A stretch of 64,000 nt of DNA from Rudaea sp. 3F27F6 (GCF_005503555.1 NZ_SCNG01000002.1:744001-808000), one strand, 5' to 3'. Positions 1-10,303 are shown, counted from the first letter of the stretch. Translations and numbers: made by a program. The notes: generated from the sequence alone by a model not told the origin.

Positions 1-115
1 AGGACTTCAGGCGGCAGGCATCGCAACCCATCTGATCGGCGGCGCCGACGTCGCCGCCGAACTCGACGCCAAGCGCGCAATCGCGCAGGGAACGCGGCTC
101 GCGGCAACGCTTTGA
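1..115 (+). CDS. fadH: 2,4-dienoyl-CoA reductase, C-terminal end (partial)
   Basis: Only the last 37 codons are in the window, reading from base 2 to a TGA at 113-115. The visible end contains HLIGGADVAAELDAKRAIAQ followed by GTRLA, which closely resembles the C-terminus of FadH-type 2,4-dienoyl-CoA reductases (old yellow enzyme fold plus FAD/NAD domain; degrades unsaturated fatty acids). This is recognition from a short tail, so other members of the same family (NADH:flavin oxidoreductases) remain possible. The gene starts outside the window. Confidence 0.65.
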   Translation, partial: GLQAAGIATHLIGGADVAAELDAKRAIAQGTRLAATL

Positions 116-161
116 TCGCGCCGCACGAACCGCGCTCCCGCACGTTCCCCCTGCCGGAAGA

Positions 162-1283
162 TCAATCGTCGTTCGCGTCCATGTAGCCGCTGCCCGACAC
201 GGCGTCGATGCGTCCGTACGCGCCATGCGCTTCGTCGCCGGGGCCCGCGGCATAGAACAGCGTATCGACCGGCTGGCTGGCGAAGCCGTTGCCGAAGCTG
301 ATGCCCCACAAGCCGTCGATCTCGATCGGCCTGCGCTGTGAGTCGCGCAGGCTGCCGAGCGGCAGGCCGAACGTCTGATCGTACGCATTGATGTGGCCGT
401 CGCCGAAATTGCCGACCAGCAGGCTGCCGCCGAAGCGGCCGAAACCGGCCGGTGCGAGTGCGATGCCCCACGGCGCATTGAGCAGACCGCGCGAAGCGAC
501 GCGGCGCAGCAGTCTGCCGTTCGGATCGTACACGTCGACATAGCCGAGACCGGGGCCGCTCACGTTGTCCGTTTTGGCGGCGTCCTGCTTGGCGTAGGTG
601 ACGTAGACATCGCCGTTGATCGCCGCGATGCCGAACGGCGCGTAGCCTGAAGGAATGCGCGGATCGGTGAACGCCCCTGCGGGCAGAGTGACCGGGCTGA
701 ATTTGGCGTCGAATACATCGACTTTGGCATTGTGAAAATCGGTTGCGTAAAGCAGCTGCCCGCTGCCTCCCGCGCTGAGCGCGAGACCTTTGTAAATCGC
801 GCCTCCTGCCGAATTGTCGACCGCGCGCAGCGCATGTGCCGTATCGACGTTCGGCGCCCAGCCGGCGATGACGCCGTCTTCGGTGGCGAAGATGAAACGG
901 CTCGGTCCGCTCGTGCTGCCGTTGCTCACGGTGAATCCGTTCGATGCGTTGAAGACGATGCCGGTCGGGCTGCCGCCGTCGGCCACGGTCGGACTGGGAA
1001 TCGCGACGACGAGCGAGGCGGGATTACCTGCACCGTCGTACAAGGTCGAAGTGCCGCTGTGATTGTTCGCGACCCAGACCACGGCGGTCGGATTGAAGGC
1101 GATGCCCCAGGCGTTGACGAGGTTCGGATCGGTATGGTCGGCGGGAATCGAACCGTCCGAAACCAGCGTATGCACTTGATACGCGCTGTTGTCTCTCGCC
1201 AGCACTGGCGTGGCGCCGGCGATGGCGACTCCAGCGACAACGAATGCGGCAACGAGGCGCGTGCGGGGTTTGAAAAAAGACAT
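162..1283 (-). CDS. TIGR03118 family secreted protein
   Basis: The protein has 373 residues and begins with a signal peptide (MSFFKPRTRLVAAFVVAGVA, with likely cleavage after PVLA). The body is rich in Asn/Gly loops such as NLVNAWGIAFNP, WVANNHSGTSTLYDG and GLWGISFGNG, typical of the TIGR03118 family, which is predicted to form a beta-propeller-like fold and has no established function. The start at 1283 is chosen because GGAG lies 7 bases upstream and the signal peptide follows directly; an in-frame start 13 codons earlier has neither. The gene stands alone and faces away from the dipeptidase gene. Export to the periplasm or medium is inferred. Confidence 0.8.
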   Translation of the reverse strand: MSFFKPRTRLVAAFVVAGVAIAGATPVLARDNSAYQVHTLVSDGSIPADHTDPNLVNAWGIAFNPTAVVWVANNHSGTSTLYDGAGNPASLVVAIPSPTVADGGSPTGIVFNASNGFTVSNGSTSGPSRFIFATEDGVIAGWAPNVDTAHALRAVDNSAGGAIYKGLALSAGGSGQLLYATDFHNAKVDVFDAKFSPVTLPAGAFTDPRIPSGYAPFGIAAINGDVYVTYAKQDAAKTDNVSGPGLGYVDVYDPNGRLLRRVASRGLLNAPWGIALAPAGFGRFGGSLLVGNFGDGHINAYDQTFGLPLGSLRDSQRRPIEIDGLWGISFGNGFASQPVDTLFYAAGPGDEAHGAYGRIDAVSGSGYMDANDD

Positions 1284-1506
1284 AGCAATCTCCGGTTGAC
1301 TGCCCCCTGATTGCGCTACCACAGCACGTTGGTGGCGGTGGCAAAGGTTTATTCCGCCTTGTGCGCTACAGGTTCAATCCACGGATCGATGTGACGCGCA
1401 TCGCACGTCGACACAACACACGGTAATTCCCATCCACGCGACGTCTCCACAACCACGCGCTCGGCTAATATGACCGCACCCGCTGCCACAGATCGGAAAT
1501 GCACGC

Positions 1507-2247
1507 ATGCAATGCCGCCTCGCTCTCGCACTTGCGTTGACTGTGTTCGCTGTTGCTTGCGCCCCGGCGCAGAAACCGGACCCGGCGCCGTTCTTCCATA
1601 TCGACCCGGTGCGCCCGGTTGCGGAATTGTTGCCGGCCGCGCTGGCGGCAAAACCGCCGGCCGAGCAAGGCGAATTTCGCCAATCCGATCTGGTCGAACT
1701 CGTCACCCTCGACCCGGCAATCAAACTCGACATTCGCTACGCAACGACGCGCAATTTCCTCGGCACGCCGCTCTACAGTCAGGCGCGCGCGTTTCTGCAG
1801 CGTCCTGCGGCGGAAGCACTCGTACGCGTCGAGCATGCGTTGGCGCAGGACGGCTACGGCCTGCTCGTGCACGACGCCTACCGGCCGTGGTACGTGACCA
1901 AGATATTCTGGGACGCAACGCCGCCCGACAAACATGAGTTCGTCGCCGATCCGGCCACCGGCTCGCGCCACAACCGCGGCTGCGCGGTCGACCTGACTTT
2001 GTACGATCTGAAAACCGGCAAGGCCGTCGAGATGCCGAGCCTCTACGACGAGATGTCGAAGCGCGCCTACCCGAGCTACGCCGGCGGCACCGAAGCGCAG
2101 CGCGCGCGGCGCGAACTGCTGCGCCGGCGCATGGAAGCCGAGGGCTTCAGCGTCTACGAATACGAGTGGTGGCACTTCGACTATCGCGACTGGAAATCCT
2201 ACGCGATCGGCAATCAGCGTTTCGAGGACATCTCCGCCGCGCGCTAG
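1507..2247 (+). CDS. D-alanyl-D-alanine dipeptidase, VanX/DdpX type (peptidase M15D)
   Basis: The 246-residue protein is expected to split D-Ala-D-Ala in the periplasm, for cell-wall turnover or D-Ala recovery. The M15D zinc site is complete: His155 and Asp162 in SRHNRGCAVD, Glu220 and His223 in EWWHF, and the substrate-binding Arg in HDAYRP. The N-terminus is a signal sequence ending in FAVAC, so it may be a lipoprotein, although the lipobox is not ideal. There is no vanHA neighbour or sensor pair, so a role in glycopeptide resistance is not suggested; this looks like a housekeeping copy, as is common in Gram-negatives. Confidence 0.88.
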   Translation: MQCRLALALALTVFAVACAPAQKPDPAPFFHIDPVRPVAELLPAALAAKPPAEQGEFRQSDLVELVTLDPAIKLDIRYATTRNFLGTPLYSQARAFLQRPAAEALVRVEHALAQDGYGLLVHDAYRPWYVTKIFWDATPPDKHEFVADPATGSRHNRGCAVDLTLYDLKTGKAVEMPSLYDEMSKRAYPSYAGGTEAQRARRELLRRRMEAEGFSVYEYEWWHFDYRDWKSYAIGNQRFEDISAAR

Positions 2248-2253
2248 AAAGGA

Positions 2254-2284
2254 GAGCTGCGAATCCGTACCGAATTCGCAGCTC
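2254..2284 (+). terminator. Hairpin downstream of the dipeptidase gene
   Basis: GAGCTGCGAA (2254-2263) pairs perfectly with TTCGCAGCTC (2275-2284) over 10 bp, with an 11-base loop, starting 6 bases after the stop codon. There is no T-run after the stem, so it may be an mRNA-stabilising or Rho-assisted end and not a classic intrinsic terminator. Confidence 0.45.
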
Positions 2285-2495
2285 CGCCGCACCTGCGGCA
2301 AACCGAACGCTGTGGCGGCATCACCCCGCTCTCGGAGGATTGCGGAACTCGATCGCCGCCATCGCGATTCAACGTGGCGATGCCTTGGACGAAGCTGAGC
2401 GGGCGAGCGTCGCAGCGCGGCGCGCTGTTCCGCATGCCGGCCCGAAGCGGAGCCGGCAGCGGAAGCCAAAGAGAAAGGAAACCGGACCGCAGCGC

Positions 2496-3314
2496 TTAGA
2501 ACCTCAGGCGCAGGTACGCCGAGGGTCCGTTGAGACGCATGTCGAGATCGCCGTCGATCGATTTGCGGTTGGCGTTGAGGCGGACGCGCGTGGCCGCGTA
2601 CTCGGCGCCGATGCCGATGTTGTGCCACGGGAACCATTCCACGCCGAGCGCGGCGTTGTAGATGTGGCCGCCGAGCCTGCCCGAATTCTTCTTCACGCCG
2701 GACGCGTCGAGATAAACACGCAGTTGGTCGGAGAACGCATGGCGATAGCCCAGGGTGACCAGCGGCGCGAACGCGTCCTCGGTATAGCGATAGTCGGCCG
2801 AATAATTCTGGCCGTTCACGGTCGCCGAAGCCGACAGGCCGGCCTTGACCTTGTAGTAGGCCGCGCCGATGCCGACGCCGAAGACGTCGCTGTCGCCGCC
2901 GAACCACCAGCGGTACGAGGCATTGCCGATGTCGACGGTGAACTTGCCGCGCGCCATCGCGTTCGGCACGACGTTGCCGCCGCCAAGATCGAGCGGACTG
3001 CCGAGGGTCTCCGTGCGGCTGCGATCGAAACGGTAGTAATCGAACGACAAGCCTTGCGTGCCGAACAGAAGGATATCGATGCGCGCGCGCGGCAACGTCG
3101 TATTGCCGGCATCGTATTTGAGTTTGCCGCTGTCGAAACCCGCGCTGCGGTCGCGCACGGTGAAATCGAGCTTGGTGTCGGGATAGTAGGCGCCGAGCCA
3201 GATGCTGACCGGGTCGAGCGCGAGCGTGGAATCCGCGGCGCGCGCGCCGACGGACCATGCGCATAGTGCAGCGGAAAAAGAAACGGCAAAAAAGCGAACA
3301 GGCAAACGTGTCAT
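2496..3314 (-). CDS. Outer-membrane beta-barrel protein, function unknown
   Basis: The 272-residue protein has a signal peptide ending at VGARA. After it come alternating amphipathic strands (for example IDILLFGTQGLSFDYYRFDR and VEWFPWHNIGIGAEYAATRVRL), and the last residue is Phe in AYLRLRF, the usual BAM signal of outer-membrane barrels. I do not recognise a named family beyond conserved hypothetical outer-membrane protein. GGAG ahead of the start is part of a perfect 12-bp palindrome ACTCCATGGAGT at 3320-3331. The gene converges with the dipeptidase gene. Confidence 0.75.
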   Translation of the reverse strand: MTRLPVRFFAVSFSAALCAWSVGARAADSTLALDPVSIWLGAYYPDTKLDFTVRDRSAGFDSGKLKYDAGNTTLPRARIDILLFGTQGLSFDYYRFDRSRTETLGSPLDLGGGNVVPNAMARGKFTVDIGNASYRWWFGGDSDVFGVGIGAAYYKVKAGLSASATVNGQNYSADYRYTEDAFAPLVTLGYRHAFSDQLRVYLDASGVKKNSGRLGGHIYNAALGVEWFPWHNIGIGAEYAATRVRLNANRKSIDGDLDMRLNGPSAYLRLRF

Positions 3315-3557
3315 TTAGGACTCCATGGAGTTAGGCAACAGCCCCTCCCCCTCGAGTCCGCCATGCATCGCAACCTGCCCGGCGGAACACAGGCGCACGA
3401 TCGTTCCATCCGCACACCTCGCAACGCTTCGATGGTAGGCCGATTCGGCACAGCGATGCAACGACGAAGTTCGCGATACGACAAACGCATTCCCGTCGAG
3501 CGGCGACGCAATCGCTGTTAGAGTGCGGCGTTCCGACCGCTATGCGAGCCGCAGACG

Positions 3558-5882
3558 ATGTCCATTGCATTTTCCCGCCTGCTGTTGTCGATTGCATTTT
3601 GCACGATACCTGTCGTCGCCAATGCGGCAACGGAAGGCCATGCGACCGAGGTCGATCCACGCATCGGTACGGGCGGCGACGGGCATACTTTTCCGGGTGC
3701 GACCGTGCCGTTCGGCATGATTCAGCTTTCGCCCGACACGGCGATGCCGAACTTCAAGCAGGCCTACAAATGGGCGGCCGGCTACCAATACGGCGACACG
3801 TCGATCCTCGGCTTCTCGCATACGCACTTCTCCGGCTCGGGGCATTCCGATCTCGGCGACGTCTTGCTGATGCCGGGCAGCGGCGAGGCGAAGCTGGAGC
3901 CGGGCGATCCCGCGCAACCGGGCAGCGGCTATCGTTCGCGCTACATGCACGACGACGAAGTCGTGCAGGCGGGCTACTACGCGGTGACGCTGACCGATGC
4001 GGGCGTGCGCGCCGAACTGACCGCAGGCAGCCGCATCGGCTGGCATCGGTATACTTTTCCACAAAGCAAGCCGGCGCATCTGCTGCTCGATCTGCGTCCG
4101 AGTATCTACGACTATCCGGGCAAGGTGCTCTGGTCGTCGTTGCGCGTGCGCGGCGACGGCACGATCACAGGCTGCCGCACGACGCGCGGCTGGGCGCCCG
4201 GACGCGAGCTGTGTTTCGCGATCCGCACGTCGCAGCCGATGCGCACGCGTACGCTGTACAACCGCGAAACCGACGTCGCCTACAAGGGTTTCAAAGGCCC
4301 CGGCAATCAGGCGCAAGATCGCGATGCGCAGCAAGGCCGAGCCCTCGTCGGGGTTTTCGAGTTCGGCGAGCTGAAGGCGCCGCTGATCGTCAAGGTCGCG
4401 ATCTCGTCGGTCAGCGAAGCCAACGCGATCGCCAATCTCGATCGCGACGGCAGCGGCTGGGATTTCGACGCGCGCCACGCCGAAGCGACGGCCTCGTGGA
4501 ATGCCGCGCTCGCCGCGATCGACATCGATGCGCCCGCGCCGATGCGCACGAGTTTCTACACCGCGCTGTACCACGCGATGCTGTCGCCTGCGCTCGCCTC
4601 CGACGTCAACGGTGAATATCGCGGCCCGGACAATCAGGTGCATCGCATGCAGGACGGCGAGTTCTACTCGACCTGGTCGCTCTGGGACGTTTATCGCGCA
4701 CAGCAGCCGCTGATGGTGCTGCTCAAGCCCGAATCGAGCGCGCAGTTCGTGCGCTCACTGATCGCCGCACGCGAAGCGAGCCCGTTCGGCATCCTGCCGG
4801 TGTGGGCATATCAGGGCCTGGAAACCTGGTGCATGATCGGCTACCACGCCGTCGCGGTGATCGCCGACGCCTATGTCAAAGGTGTGCGCGGTTTCGACGC
4901 TGAGCGGGCGCTTGCGGCGATGGTCGCGAGCGCGAGCTACGCGCCCTACGGCGGCCTCGGCGACTATATGAAGCTCGGCTGGGTGCCGATCGACAAGGAG
5001 CCCGAAGGCGCCTCGAAGACGCTGGAATACGCCTATGACGACTGGACGATTGCACAGATGGCGCGCGCGATGGGCAAGAGCGACATCGCCGCGAGCTTCG
5101 CCAAACGCGCCGGCAACTGGCGCAATGCCTGGGACGCGCAGACCGGCTTTATGCGCGCGCGGCTCGCCGACGGCAAGTTCAAGCAGCCGTTCGATCCGGC
5201 CGCGGTCGGCTACGGCAGCGACTACACCGAAGGCAACGCCTGGCAGTATTCGTGGTACGTGCCGCAAGACGTCGCCGGATTGATCAAAGCGTTCGGCGGC
5301 GACGAAAAATTCATCGCCAAGCTCGACCAGGTGTTCGACGCGAAAGTCGATCCCGCGCAGTTCAAGCACGTCGAGGACATCACCGGCCTGATCGGCTGGT
5401 ATGCGCACGGCAACGAACCGGGCCATCACACGGCCTATCTCTACGACTACGCGGGCGCACCGTGGAAAACCCAGGCGCGTCTGCAGCAGATCATGGACAG
5501 CCAGTACGCGCCGCGGCCCGACGGCCTCGCCGGCAACGACGATCTCGGCCAAATGTCGGCCTGGTACGTATTCACCGCGCTCGGCTTCTATCCGGTCGCG
5601 CCGGGCAGCGACGAATACGCGATCGGCCGGCCGTTCGTCGAGCGCGCGGCGATCCATCTGAGCAATGGCAAGATGTTCACGATATCCGCCGCACCGCTCG
5701 ACGCGGCGCATCCCTTTGTCGGCAAGGCGACGCTCAACGGTCAGCCGCTCGAACGCAGTTGGTTGCGCCACGGCGAACTCCTCGCGGGCGGCGAGCTGCA
5801 CTTCGAGATGCAGGCACAGCCGAACAAGTCTTGGGGCGTCGCGCAAAAGGCACGGCCATCGTCGCCGACAGCCGGCAAGTAA
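3558..5882 (+). CDS. GH92 family alpha-mannosidase (secreted)
   Basis: The 774-residue protein has a signal peptide (cleavage near VVANAA) and then a full GH92 domain. The N-terminal signature DPRIGTGGDGHTFPGATVPF and GYQYGDTSILGFSHTHFSGS match the calcium-dependent exo-alpha-mannosidases, usually alpha-1,2. The candidate catalytic acid is Glu558 in YTEGNAWQYSWYVPQD and the base is one of Asp661/Asp662 in GNDDLGQMSAWYVF. It should trim mannose from N-glycan-like or yeast mannan substrates in the periplasm. Only 6 bases separate it from the next membrane-protein gene, so the two are probably co-transcribed. No other glycosidase or sugar transporter gene is nearby. Confidence 0.92.
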   Translation: MSIAFSRLLLSIAFCTIPVVANAATEGHATEVDPRIGTGGDGHTFPGATVPFGMIQLSPDTAMPNFKQAYKWAAGYQYGDTSILGFSHTHFSGSGHSDLGDVLLMPGSGEAKLEPGDPAQPGSGYRSRYMHDDEVVQAGYYAVTLTDAGVRAELTAGSRIGWHRYTFPQSKPAHLLLDLRPSIYDYPGKVLWSSLRVRGDGTITGCRTTRGWAPGRELCFAIRTSQPMRTRTLYNRETDVAYKGFKGPGNQAQDRDAQQGRALVGVFEFGELKAPLIVKVAISSVSEANAIANLDRDGSGWDFDARHAEATASWNAALAAIDIDAPAPMRTSFYTALYHAMLSPALASDVNGEYRGPDNQVHRMQDGEFYSTWSLWDVYRAQQPLMVLLKPESSAQFVRSLIAAREASPFGILPVWAYQGLETWCMIGYHAVAVIADAYVKGVRGFDAERALAAMVASASYAPYGGLGDYMKLGWVPIDKEPEGASKTLEYAYDDWTIAQMARAMGKSDIAASFAKRAGNWRNAWDAQTGFMRARLADGKFKQPFDPAAVGYGSDYTEGNAWQYSWYVPQDVAGLIKAFGGDEKFIAKLDQVFDAKVDPAQFKHVEDITGLIGWYAHGNEPGHHTAYLYDYAGAPWKTQARLQQIMDSQYAPRPDGLAGNDDLGQMSAWYVFTALGFYPVAPGSDEYAIGRPFVERAAIHLSNGKMFTISAAPLDAAHPFVGKATLNGQPLERSWLRHGELLAGGELHFEMQAQPNKSWGVAQKARPSSPTAGK

Positions 5883-5888
5883 CCGACG

Positions 5889-7322
5889 ATGCCTGCGGAA
5901 AAACACGCCACGCCGCTCGCGCTGCGCATTGCGCTGCTCGCCCTATTCACCGTCGCCTTCGTGCGCGGCATCGGCCTCGTGCTGCATGCGCCGCTGCTCG
6001 GACTGGCGAACAACTACGACCAGATCCGCTTCAGCATGTGCCTCGACCTCGCGCCACACCGCCCCGGTGTCAGGGCCGATGCGGGCAACGCGCCCGCGCC
6101 GCTGCGCTTGTATTCCTTCCAAAGCATATCCGACTCCTGCTACTGGACATCCGACCTGCTCCTCACCGCGCCGCTGAGCTGGGCATGGCGCGTAAGCGAA
6201 CATTTCAGCGGGCCGCCGGTGCATTCGATCCGCAAGCTCGGCGTGCTGCGCGTGCTCGTCTGGTGCCTGGTCGGCGCGTGGGCGGCACGCGCATGGATGA
6301 AAGCCGGTTCGCCGACCGCTGCGCTCGCGAGTCTCGCCGCACTCGCCTTCGTCGTCTTCGATCCGGCGAACTCGCTCTACTTCAATTCGTTCTACGCCGA
6401 ACCGGCGGCCGTGCTCGGGCTTTACCTCTGTTTCGCTTCGGTCCCGCTCGCTCTGATGCGGCCCGGGCGAGGCGCTTATTTCGCGGTCTTGTTGGGCGCC
6501 TGCCTGCTCGCGACGAGCAAGATCCAGCACGTCGCCCTGCCTGCGCTACTCGGCTTCGCCGTCTTGGTGATCACCTGCGGCAACGCGCGCACGCTGGCCT
6601 TGCTCCTGTGCGTCGGCAGCGTGGTCGGAGCCACGGCTGCCGCGGTCAATCGCCACCAATCTGCGGGACTCATGGACGGCATCGCCACGACCAACCGCGG
6701 CGACTTCGTGCTCGGCCCGCTGTTGCTCAACGTCGACGATCCGAAAGAGACCGCCGCGCGCCTCGGCGTGAGCGAAGCCTGCGCCGCCTACGCAAGCCCG
6801 GCCGGCGTGTATCGCGTACCGGCGCCGTTCGAGCGCACCTGCAGCGGCATCAAGGAACTGTCCGACGCGCGCGCACGGCTTGCGCTGCTGATGCAACCCG
6901 TTGCACTCGCGCGCGCCTTCGCGCAGATGCCGGACAAGATGCTACCGTGGATTCCTGATTACCTCGGCCTCGTGGAAGGCGAAGAGCACGGCTCGCTGCC
7001 CAGTTCGCAGCCAAGTCTCTCGCAATGGTTCGGCACCGGCGCGGCAACGGCGACTTTCCTCATGTGCCTGCCGTGGCTGATCCTGCTCGGCGCTCTGCGC
7101 CTGCGCGCGAGTCCCGCGGCGCGTGCGTATCTCGCGATGTGCGCCGTCGCCTCGATCGGCGTGCCGATGGTCGCCCTGTTCGGCGACGGCTACTTCGAAT
7201 TCGCCAAGCACTCGCACCTGGCTTTCAGTTGCGTGCTGGCCAGCCTCTGCCTGGTCATCGCGTGGGCGGCATGCCGTTGGCTGCCGCCACGCGATGAGGC
7301 GAGAACCGGCGGCGCAAGCTGA
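5889..7322 (+). CDS. Polytopic membrane protein, function unknown
   Basis: The 477-residue protein has about nine or ten hydrophobic segments, beginning with LALRIALLALFTVAFVRGIG and ending near residues 430-465. A larger hydrophilic region lies at about residues 40-95 and another at about 255-345, the layout expected of a membrane enzyme with extracytoplasmic loops. The loop residues Asn-Asn-Tyr-Asp after the first segment recall GT-C-type glycosyltransferases, but I cannot confirm this. It follows the GH92 gene by 6 bases and probably shares its mRNA, which suggests a glycan-related role (inference only). Confidence 0.7.
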   Translation: MPAEKHATPLALRIALLALFTVAFVRGIGLVLHAPLLGLANNYDQIRFSMCLDLAPHRPGVRADAGNAPAPLRLYSFQSISDSCYWTSDLLLTAPLSWAWRVSEHFSGPPVHSIRKLGVLRVLVWCLVGAWAARAWMKAGSPTAALASLAALAFVVFDPANSLYFNSFYAEPAAVLGLYLCFASVPLALMRPGRGAYFAVLLGACLLATSKIQHVALPALLGFAVLVITCGNARTLALLLCVGSVVGATAAAVNRHQSAGLMDGIATTNRGDFVLGPLLLNVDDPKETAARLGVSEACAAYASPAGVYRVPAPFERTCSGIKELSDARARLALLMQPVALARAFAQMPDKMLPWIPDYLGLVEGEEHGSLPSSQPSLSQWFGTGAATATFLMCLPWLILLGALRLRASPAARAYLAMCAVASIGVPMVALFGDGYFEFAKHSHLAFSCVLASLCLVIAWAACRWLPPRDEARTGGAS

Positions 7323-7349
7323 GCGCACCGGCCGGTCCTTTGCCGTCTT

Positions 7350-8507
7350 CTACCCGCGCTTGCTAATCGGCACGAACTTCTGGTCTTCCGGTCCGATGTA
7401 GTTCGCGCTCGGGCGGATAATCTTGCCGTCGATGCGCTGCTCGATCACGTGCGCGCTCCAGCCCGAGGTGCGCGAGATGACGAACAGCGGCGTGAACATC
7501 GCCGTCGGCACGCCCATCATGTGATAGCTCACCGCGCTGAACCAGTCGAGGTTCGGGAACATCTTCTTGATTTCCCACATCGTCGACTCAAGACGCTCGG
7601 CGATGTCGAACATCTTCGTGTTCTCAGCTTCGTTGGACAGATCGCGCGCGACTTCCTTGATCACCTTGTTGCGCGGATCGCTGACCGTGTAGACCGGATG
7701 GCCGAAGCCGATCACGACTTCCTTGTTCTCGACGCGCTTGCGGATGTCGGCCTCGGCTTCGTCGGGCGTGTCGTAGCGCTTTTGGATTTCGAACGCGACT
7801 TCGTTCGCGCCGCCGTGCTTGGGACCGCGCAGCGCGCCGATCGCGCCGGCGATGCACGAGTAGAAATCGCTGCCCGTGCCGGCGATCACGCGCGCGGTGA
7901 ACGTGGACGCGTTGAACTCGTGCTCGGCATAGAGGATCAGCGAGGTGTGCATCGCACGCACCCAGTACTCGCTCGGCGCTTTGCCGTGGAGCAGATGCAG
8001 GAAATGGCCGCCGATCGAATCGTCGTCGGTCTCGACCTCGATGCGCTTGCCGTTGTGGCTGTAGTGATACCAGTAGAGCAGCATCGAGCCGAGCGAGGCC
8101 ATCAACTTGTCGGCGATGTCGCGCGCGCCGGGGTGGTTGTGGTCGTCCTTCTCGGGCGACACGCACCCGAGCGCGGACACACCCGTGCGCATCACGTCCA
8201 TCGGATGCGCCGACGGCGGCAGCTGTTCGAGTGCGGCCTTGACCGAGGCCGGAATGCCGCGCAGGGCGATCAGCTTGGTCTTGTACGCGGCAAGCTCGGC
8301 GGCAGTCGGCAATTTGCCGTGCACGAGCAGATGCGCGATCTCCTCGAACTCGCATGCCGTGGCGACATCGAGGATGTCGTAACCGCGGTAATGCAGGTCG
8401 TTGCCGCTGCGGCCGACCGTGCACAGCGCCGTATTGCCGGCCAGCGTGCCGCTCAAGGCCACCGATTTCTTCGGCTTGAAGGGGGTTTGCGCATTCGTTT
8501 CGCTCAC
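7350..8507 (-). CDS. prpC: 2-methylcitrate synthase PrpC
   Basis: The 385-residue protein condenses propionyl-CoA with oxaloacetate in the methylcitrate cycle. Citrate-synthase histidines appear in [14 protein letters not shown] and [13 protein letters not shown], and the length and N-terminal motif [12 protein letters not shown] fit PrpC and not GltA. The start is GTG at 8507 ([10 protein letters not shown]), supported by AGGAGA 8 bases upstream; no ATG fits. It is the last gene of a minus-strand group with prpB and an intervening membrane ORF. prpD or acnD/prpF are not in the window. Confidence 0.93.
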   Translation of the reverse strand: MSETNAQTPFKPKKSVALSGTLAGNTALCTVGRSGNDLHYRGYDILDVATACEFEEIAHLLVHGKLPTAAELAAYKTKLIALRGIPASVKAALEQLPPSAHPMDVMRTGVSALGCVSPEKDDHNHPGARDIADKLMASLGSMLLYWYHYSHNGKRIEVETDDDSIGGHFLHLLHGKAPSEYWVRAMHTSLILYAEHEFNASTFTARVIAGTGSDFYSCIAGAIGALRGPKHGGANEVAFEIQKRYDTPDEAEADIRKRVENKEVVIGFGHPVYTVSDPRNKVIKEVARDLSNEAENTKMFDIAERLESTMWEIKKMFPNLDWFSAVSYHMMGVPTAMFTPLFVISRTSGWSAHVIEQRIDGKIIRPSANYIGPEDQKFVPISKRG

Positions 8508-8572
8508 TTCGTTCTCTCCTTCGTTGTATTCCTGAGCCCGGGTCGCAAAGCACGCTCGCCGCGGGCCGCGTT

Positions 8573-9199
8573 TCAGTTGACGAACATTTCGGCCGCCGCG
8601 ATCTGCGGACAGCGCTCGACCGGTTTCACCAGTTGCGTGTAGCGTTTGTAGCCGATCGGATTCGGGTCGCTGTACATCCAGCATTCGTCGAGGGTCGAGC
8701 AGAAGCAGATGTCGATCGTCATGCGTTTCTCTGCCTGCGCGCGGAACTGTTCCCAGCGCGCCGTCTGCTTTTTCTTTTCGTCCTCCGACGCACCGACTCT
8801 GTCGTTGAACTTGATCGCCCTGAGCTGCTCGGTCGGCGTCAGCACGCTCGGATTGATCGTCGATTGCGAGAATCCGTGCGGCTCCAAACCGAGAAGTTGC
8901 AGCACCTGATTCCAGTTCGGCTGCGGCTTGCCGTCGATGAAAATCTGCGCACTGCGCACGATGGCCGGGCCGACGCCCTTGTTGACGAGGACGAACGACT
9001 GATCCTCGTCGTAGTTGCCGCCTTCGAGGTAAGGCCACACCTGCGCGCGCACCTGTTGGCGCTGGATCGAGGCCGTGTAGGCGGAAACGCACAGGGCGAG
9101 AAAACCGATCAGCGCGGCAACGACTGCAGCGAGCGCGTCCCAGTTGCGCGGCGCACGAGACGCCGCGCCCGCATCGGGTCTCGGCCCCCCTTCAGCCAT
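8573..9199 (-). CDS. Membrane-anchored protein of unknown function between prpB and prpC
   Basis: The 208-residue protein has one clear transmembrane segment at residues 22-42 ([20 protein letters not shown]) and then a soluble domain with [20 protein letters not shown], a pattern seen in unassigned proteins of related bacteria. Three late cysteines ([11 protein letters not shown]) could form disulfides if that domain is periplasmic. Its start overlaps the prpB stop by 8 bases and prpC follows 65 bases later, so it is expected to be co-expressed with the methylcitrate genes. I assign no function. Confidence 0.72.
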   Translation of the reverse strand: MAEGGPRPDAGAASRAPRNWDALAAVVAALIGFLALCVSAYTASIQRQQVRAQVWPYLEGGNYDEDQSFVLVNKGVGPAIVRSAQIFIDGKPQPNWNQVLQLLGLEPHGFSQSTINPSVLTPTEQLRAIKFNDRVGASEDEKKKQTARWEQFRAQAEKRMTIDICFCSTLDECWMYSDPNPIGYKRYTQLVKPVERCPQIAAAEMFVN

Positions 9200-10082
9200 G
9201 GGGTTTTTCCGCGGCGAACAGTTCGTCGAGCTTCTGCTCGTAGCGGTGGTAGCCGAGGAAATCGTAAAGCTCCTCGCGCGTCTGCAGGGTCGGCAGCGCG
9301 GCCTTCTGCGTACCGTCGCGGCGCGTGATCTCGTAGAAATTCAGCGCGGCCTTGTTCATCGCGCGATACGCACCGCAGCAGTAGAGCGCGATATCGACGT
9401 TCACCGATTTCAATTCCTCGGTGGTGAAGAACGGCGTCGAGCCAAATTCGGTCAGATTGGCGAGAATCGGCACCTTCACTGCGGCCTTGAACTTGCGGTA
9501 GTCGTCGAGCGTCTTCATCGCCTCGGGGAAAATCATGTCGGCGCCCGCCTCGACGTAGGCCACGGCGCGCTCAATCGCCGCGTCGATGCCTTCGACCGCC
9601 GCGGCGTCGGTGCGCGCCATGATGACGAAATCGCGATTGGTGCGCGCGTCGACGGCCGACTTCACCCGGTCGACCATTTCTTCTTTCGGCACGACCTCTT
9701 TGCCCGGACGATGGCCACAGCGCTTCTGTCCGACCTGGTCCTCCATATGTACGGCGGCGACGCCGACATTGATGAACGAACGGATCGTGCGCGCAATGTT
9801 GAATGCGCCGCCCCAACCCGTATCGATATCGACCAGCAGCGGCATCTGTGTCGCGTCGACGATACGGCGTGCGTCGGTGAGCACGTCCTCCATCGTCGAA
9901 ATGCCCAGATCGGGCATGCCGAGCGAATTCGCTGCAACACCGCCGCCCGAGAGATACAGAGCCTTATAGCCGACGCGCTTGGCCATAAGACCGGCATACG
10001 CGGTAATCGCCCCCATGACCTGCAAAGGCGATTCGGCGGCAAGCGCTTCACGAAACTTCCTGCCGGCGGACGACGTGCTCAT
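9192..10082 (-). CDS. prpB: Methylisocitrate lyase PrpB
   Basis: The 296-residue protein cleaves 2-methylisocitrate to pyruvate and succinate. The ICL/PEP-mutase fold is shown by [11 protein letters not shown] (Mg-binding Asp85/Asp87 region) and the catalytic loop [11 protein letters not shown] with Cys122, which is the PrpB form of the lyase motif. GGAGATTCGC stands directly ahead of the ATG, and a -10-like TAAAAT (complement of 10110-10115) lies 27 bases upstream, so the prp transcript probably starts here. It is first in the order prpB, membrane ORF, prpC. Confidence 0.95.
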   Translation of the reverse strand: MSTSSAGRKFREALAAESPLQVMGAITAYAGLMAKRVGYKALYLSGGGVAANSLGMPDLGISTMEDVLTDARRIVDATQMPLLVDIDTGWGGAFNIARTIRSFINVGVAAVHMEDQVGQKRCGHRPGKEVVPKEEMVDRVKSAVDARTNRDFVIMARTDAAAVEGIDAAIERAVAYVEAGADMIFPEAMKTLDDYRKFKAAVKVPILANLTEFGSTPFFTTEELKSVNVDIALYCCGAYRAMNKAALNFYEITRRDGTQKAALPTLQTREELYDFLGYHRYEQKLDELFAAEKPHG

Positions 10083-10303
10083 GCGAATCTCCTTGAAGAC
10101 GGGCCGCAGATTTTACCATCAAGCCCGATCCGCTCTTGATCAAACCGCTCAAGTCTTGGGATATTCGCCGCCGCGCGCATCGTCGATCCGCACCACATGC
10201 CGAACGCGCCGGCACGCCCAAAGGATGAATTGCAACGACACCCGGGGCACAATAGGCCCGTGGGGGGAATAGCCGACAGTTCGATTTGAATGGAGTAGTC
10301 GAT

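Noticed and set aside
1507-2247. Glycopeptide-resistance vanX
   Set aside because: The enzyme family matches, but there is no vanH, vanA or regulator and the host is Gram-negative; a cell-wall recycling role fits better.
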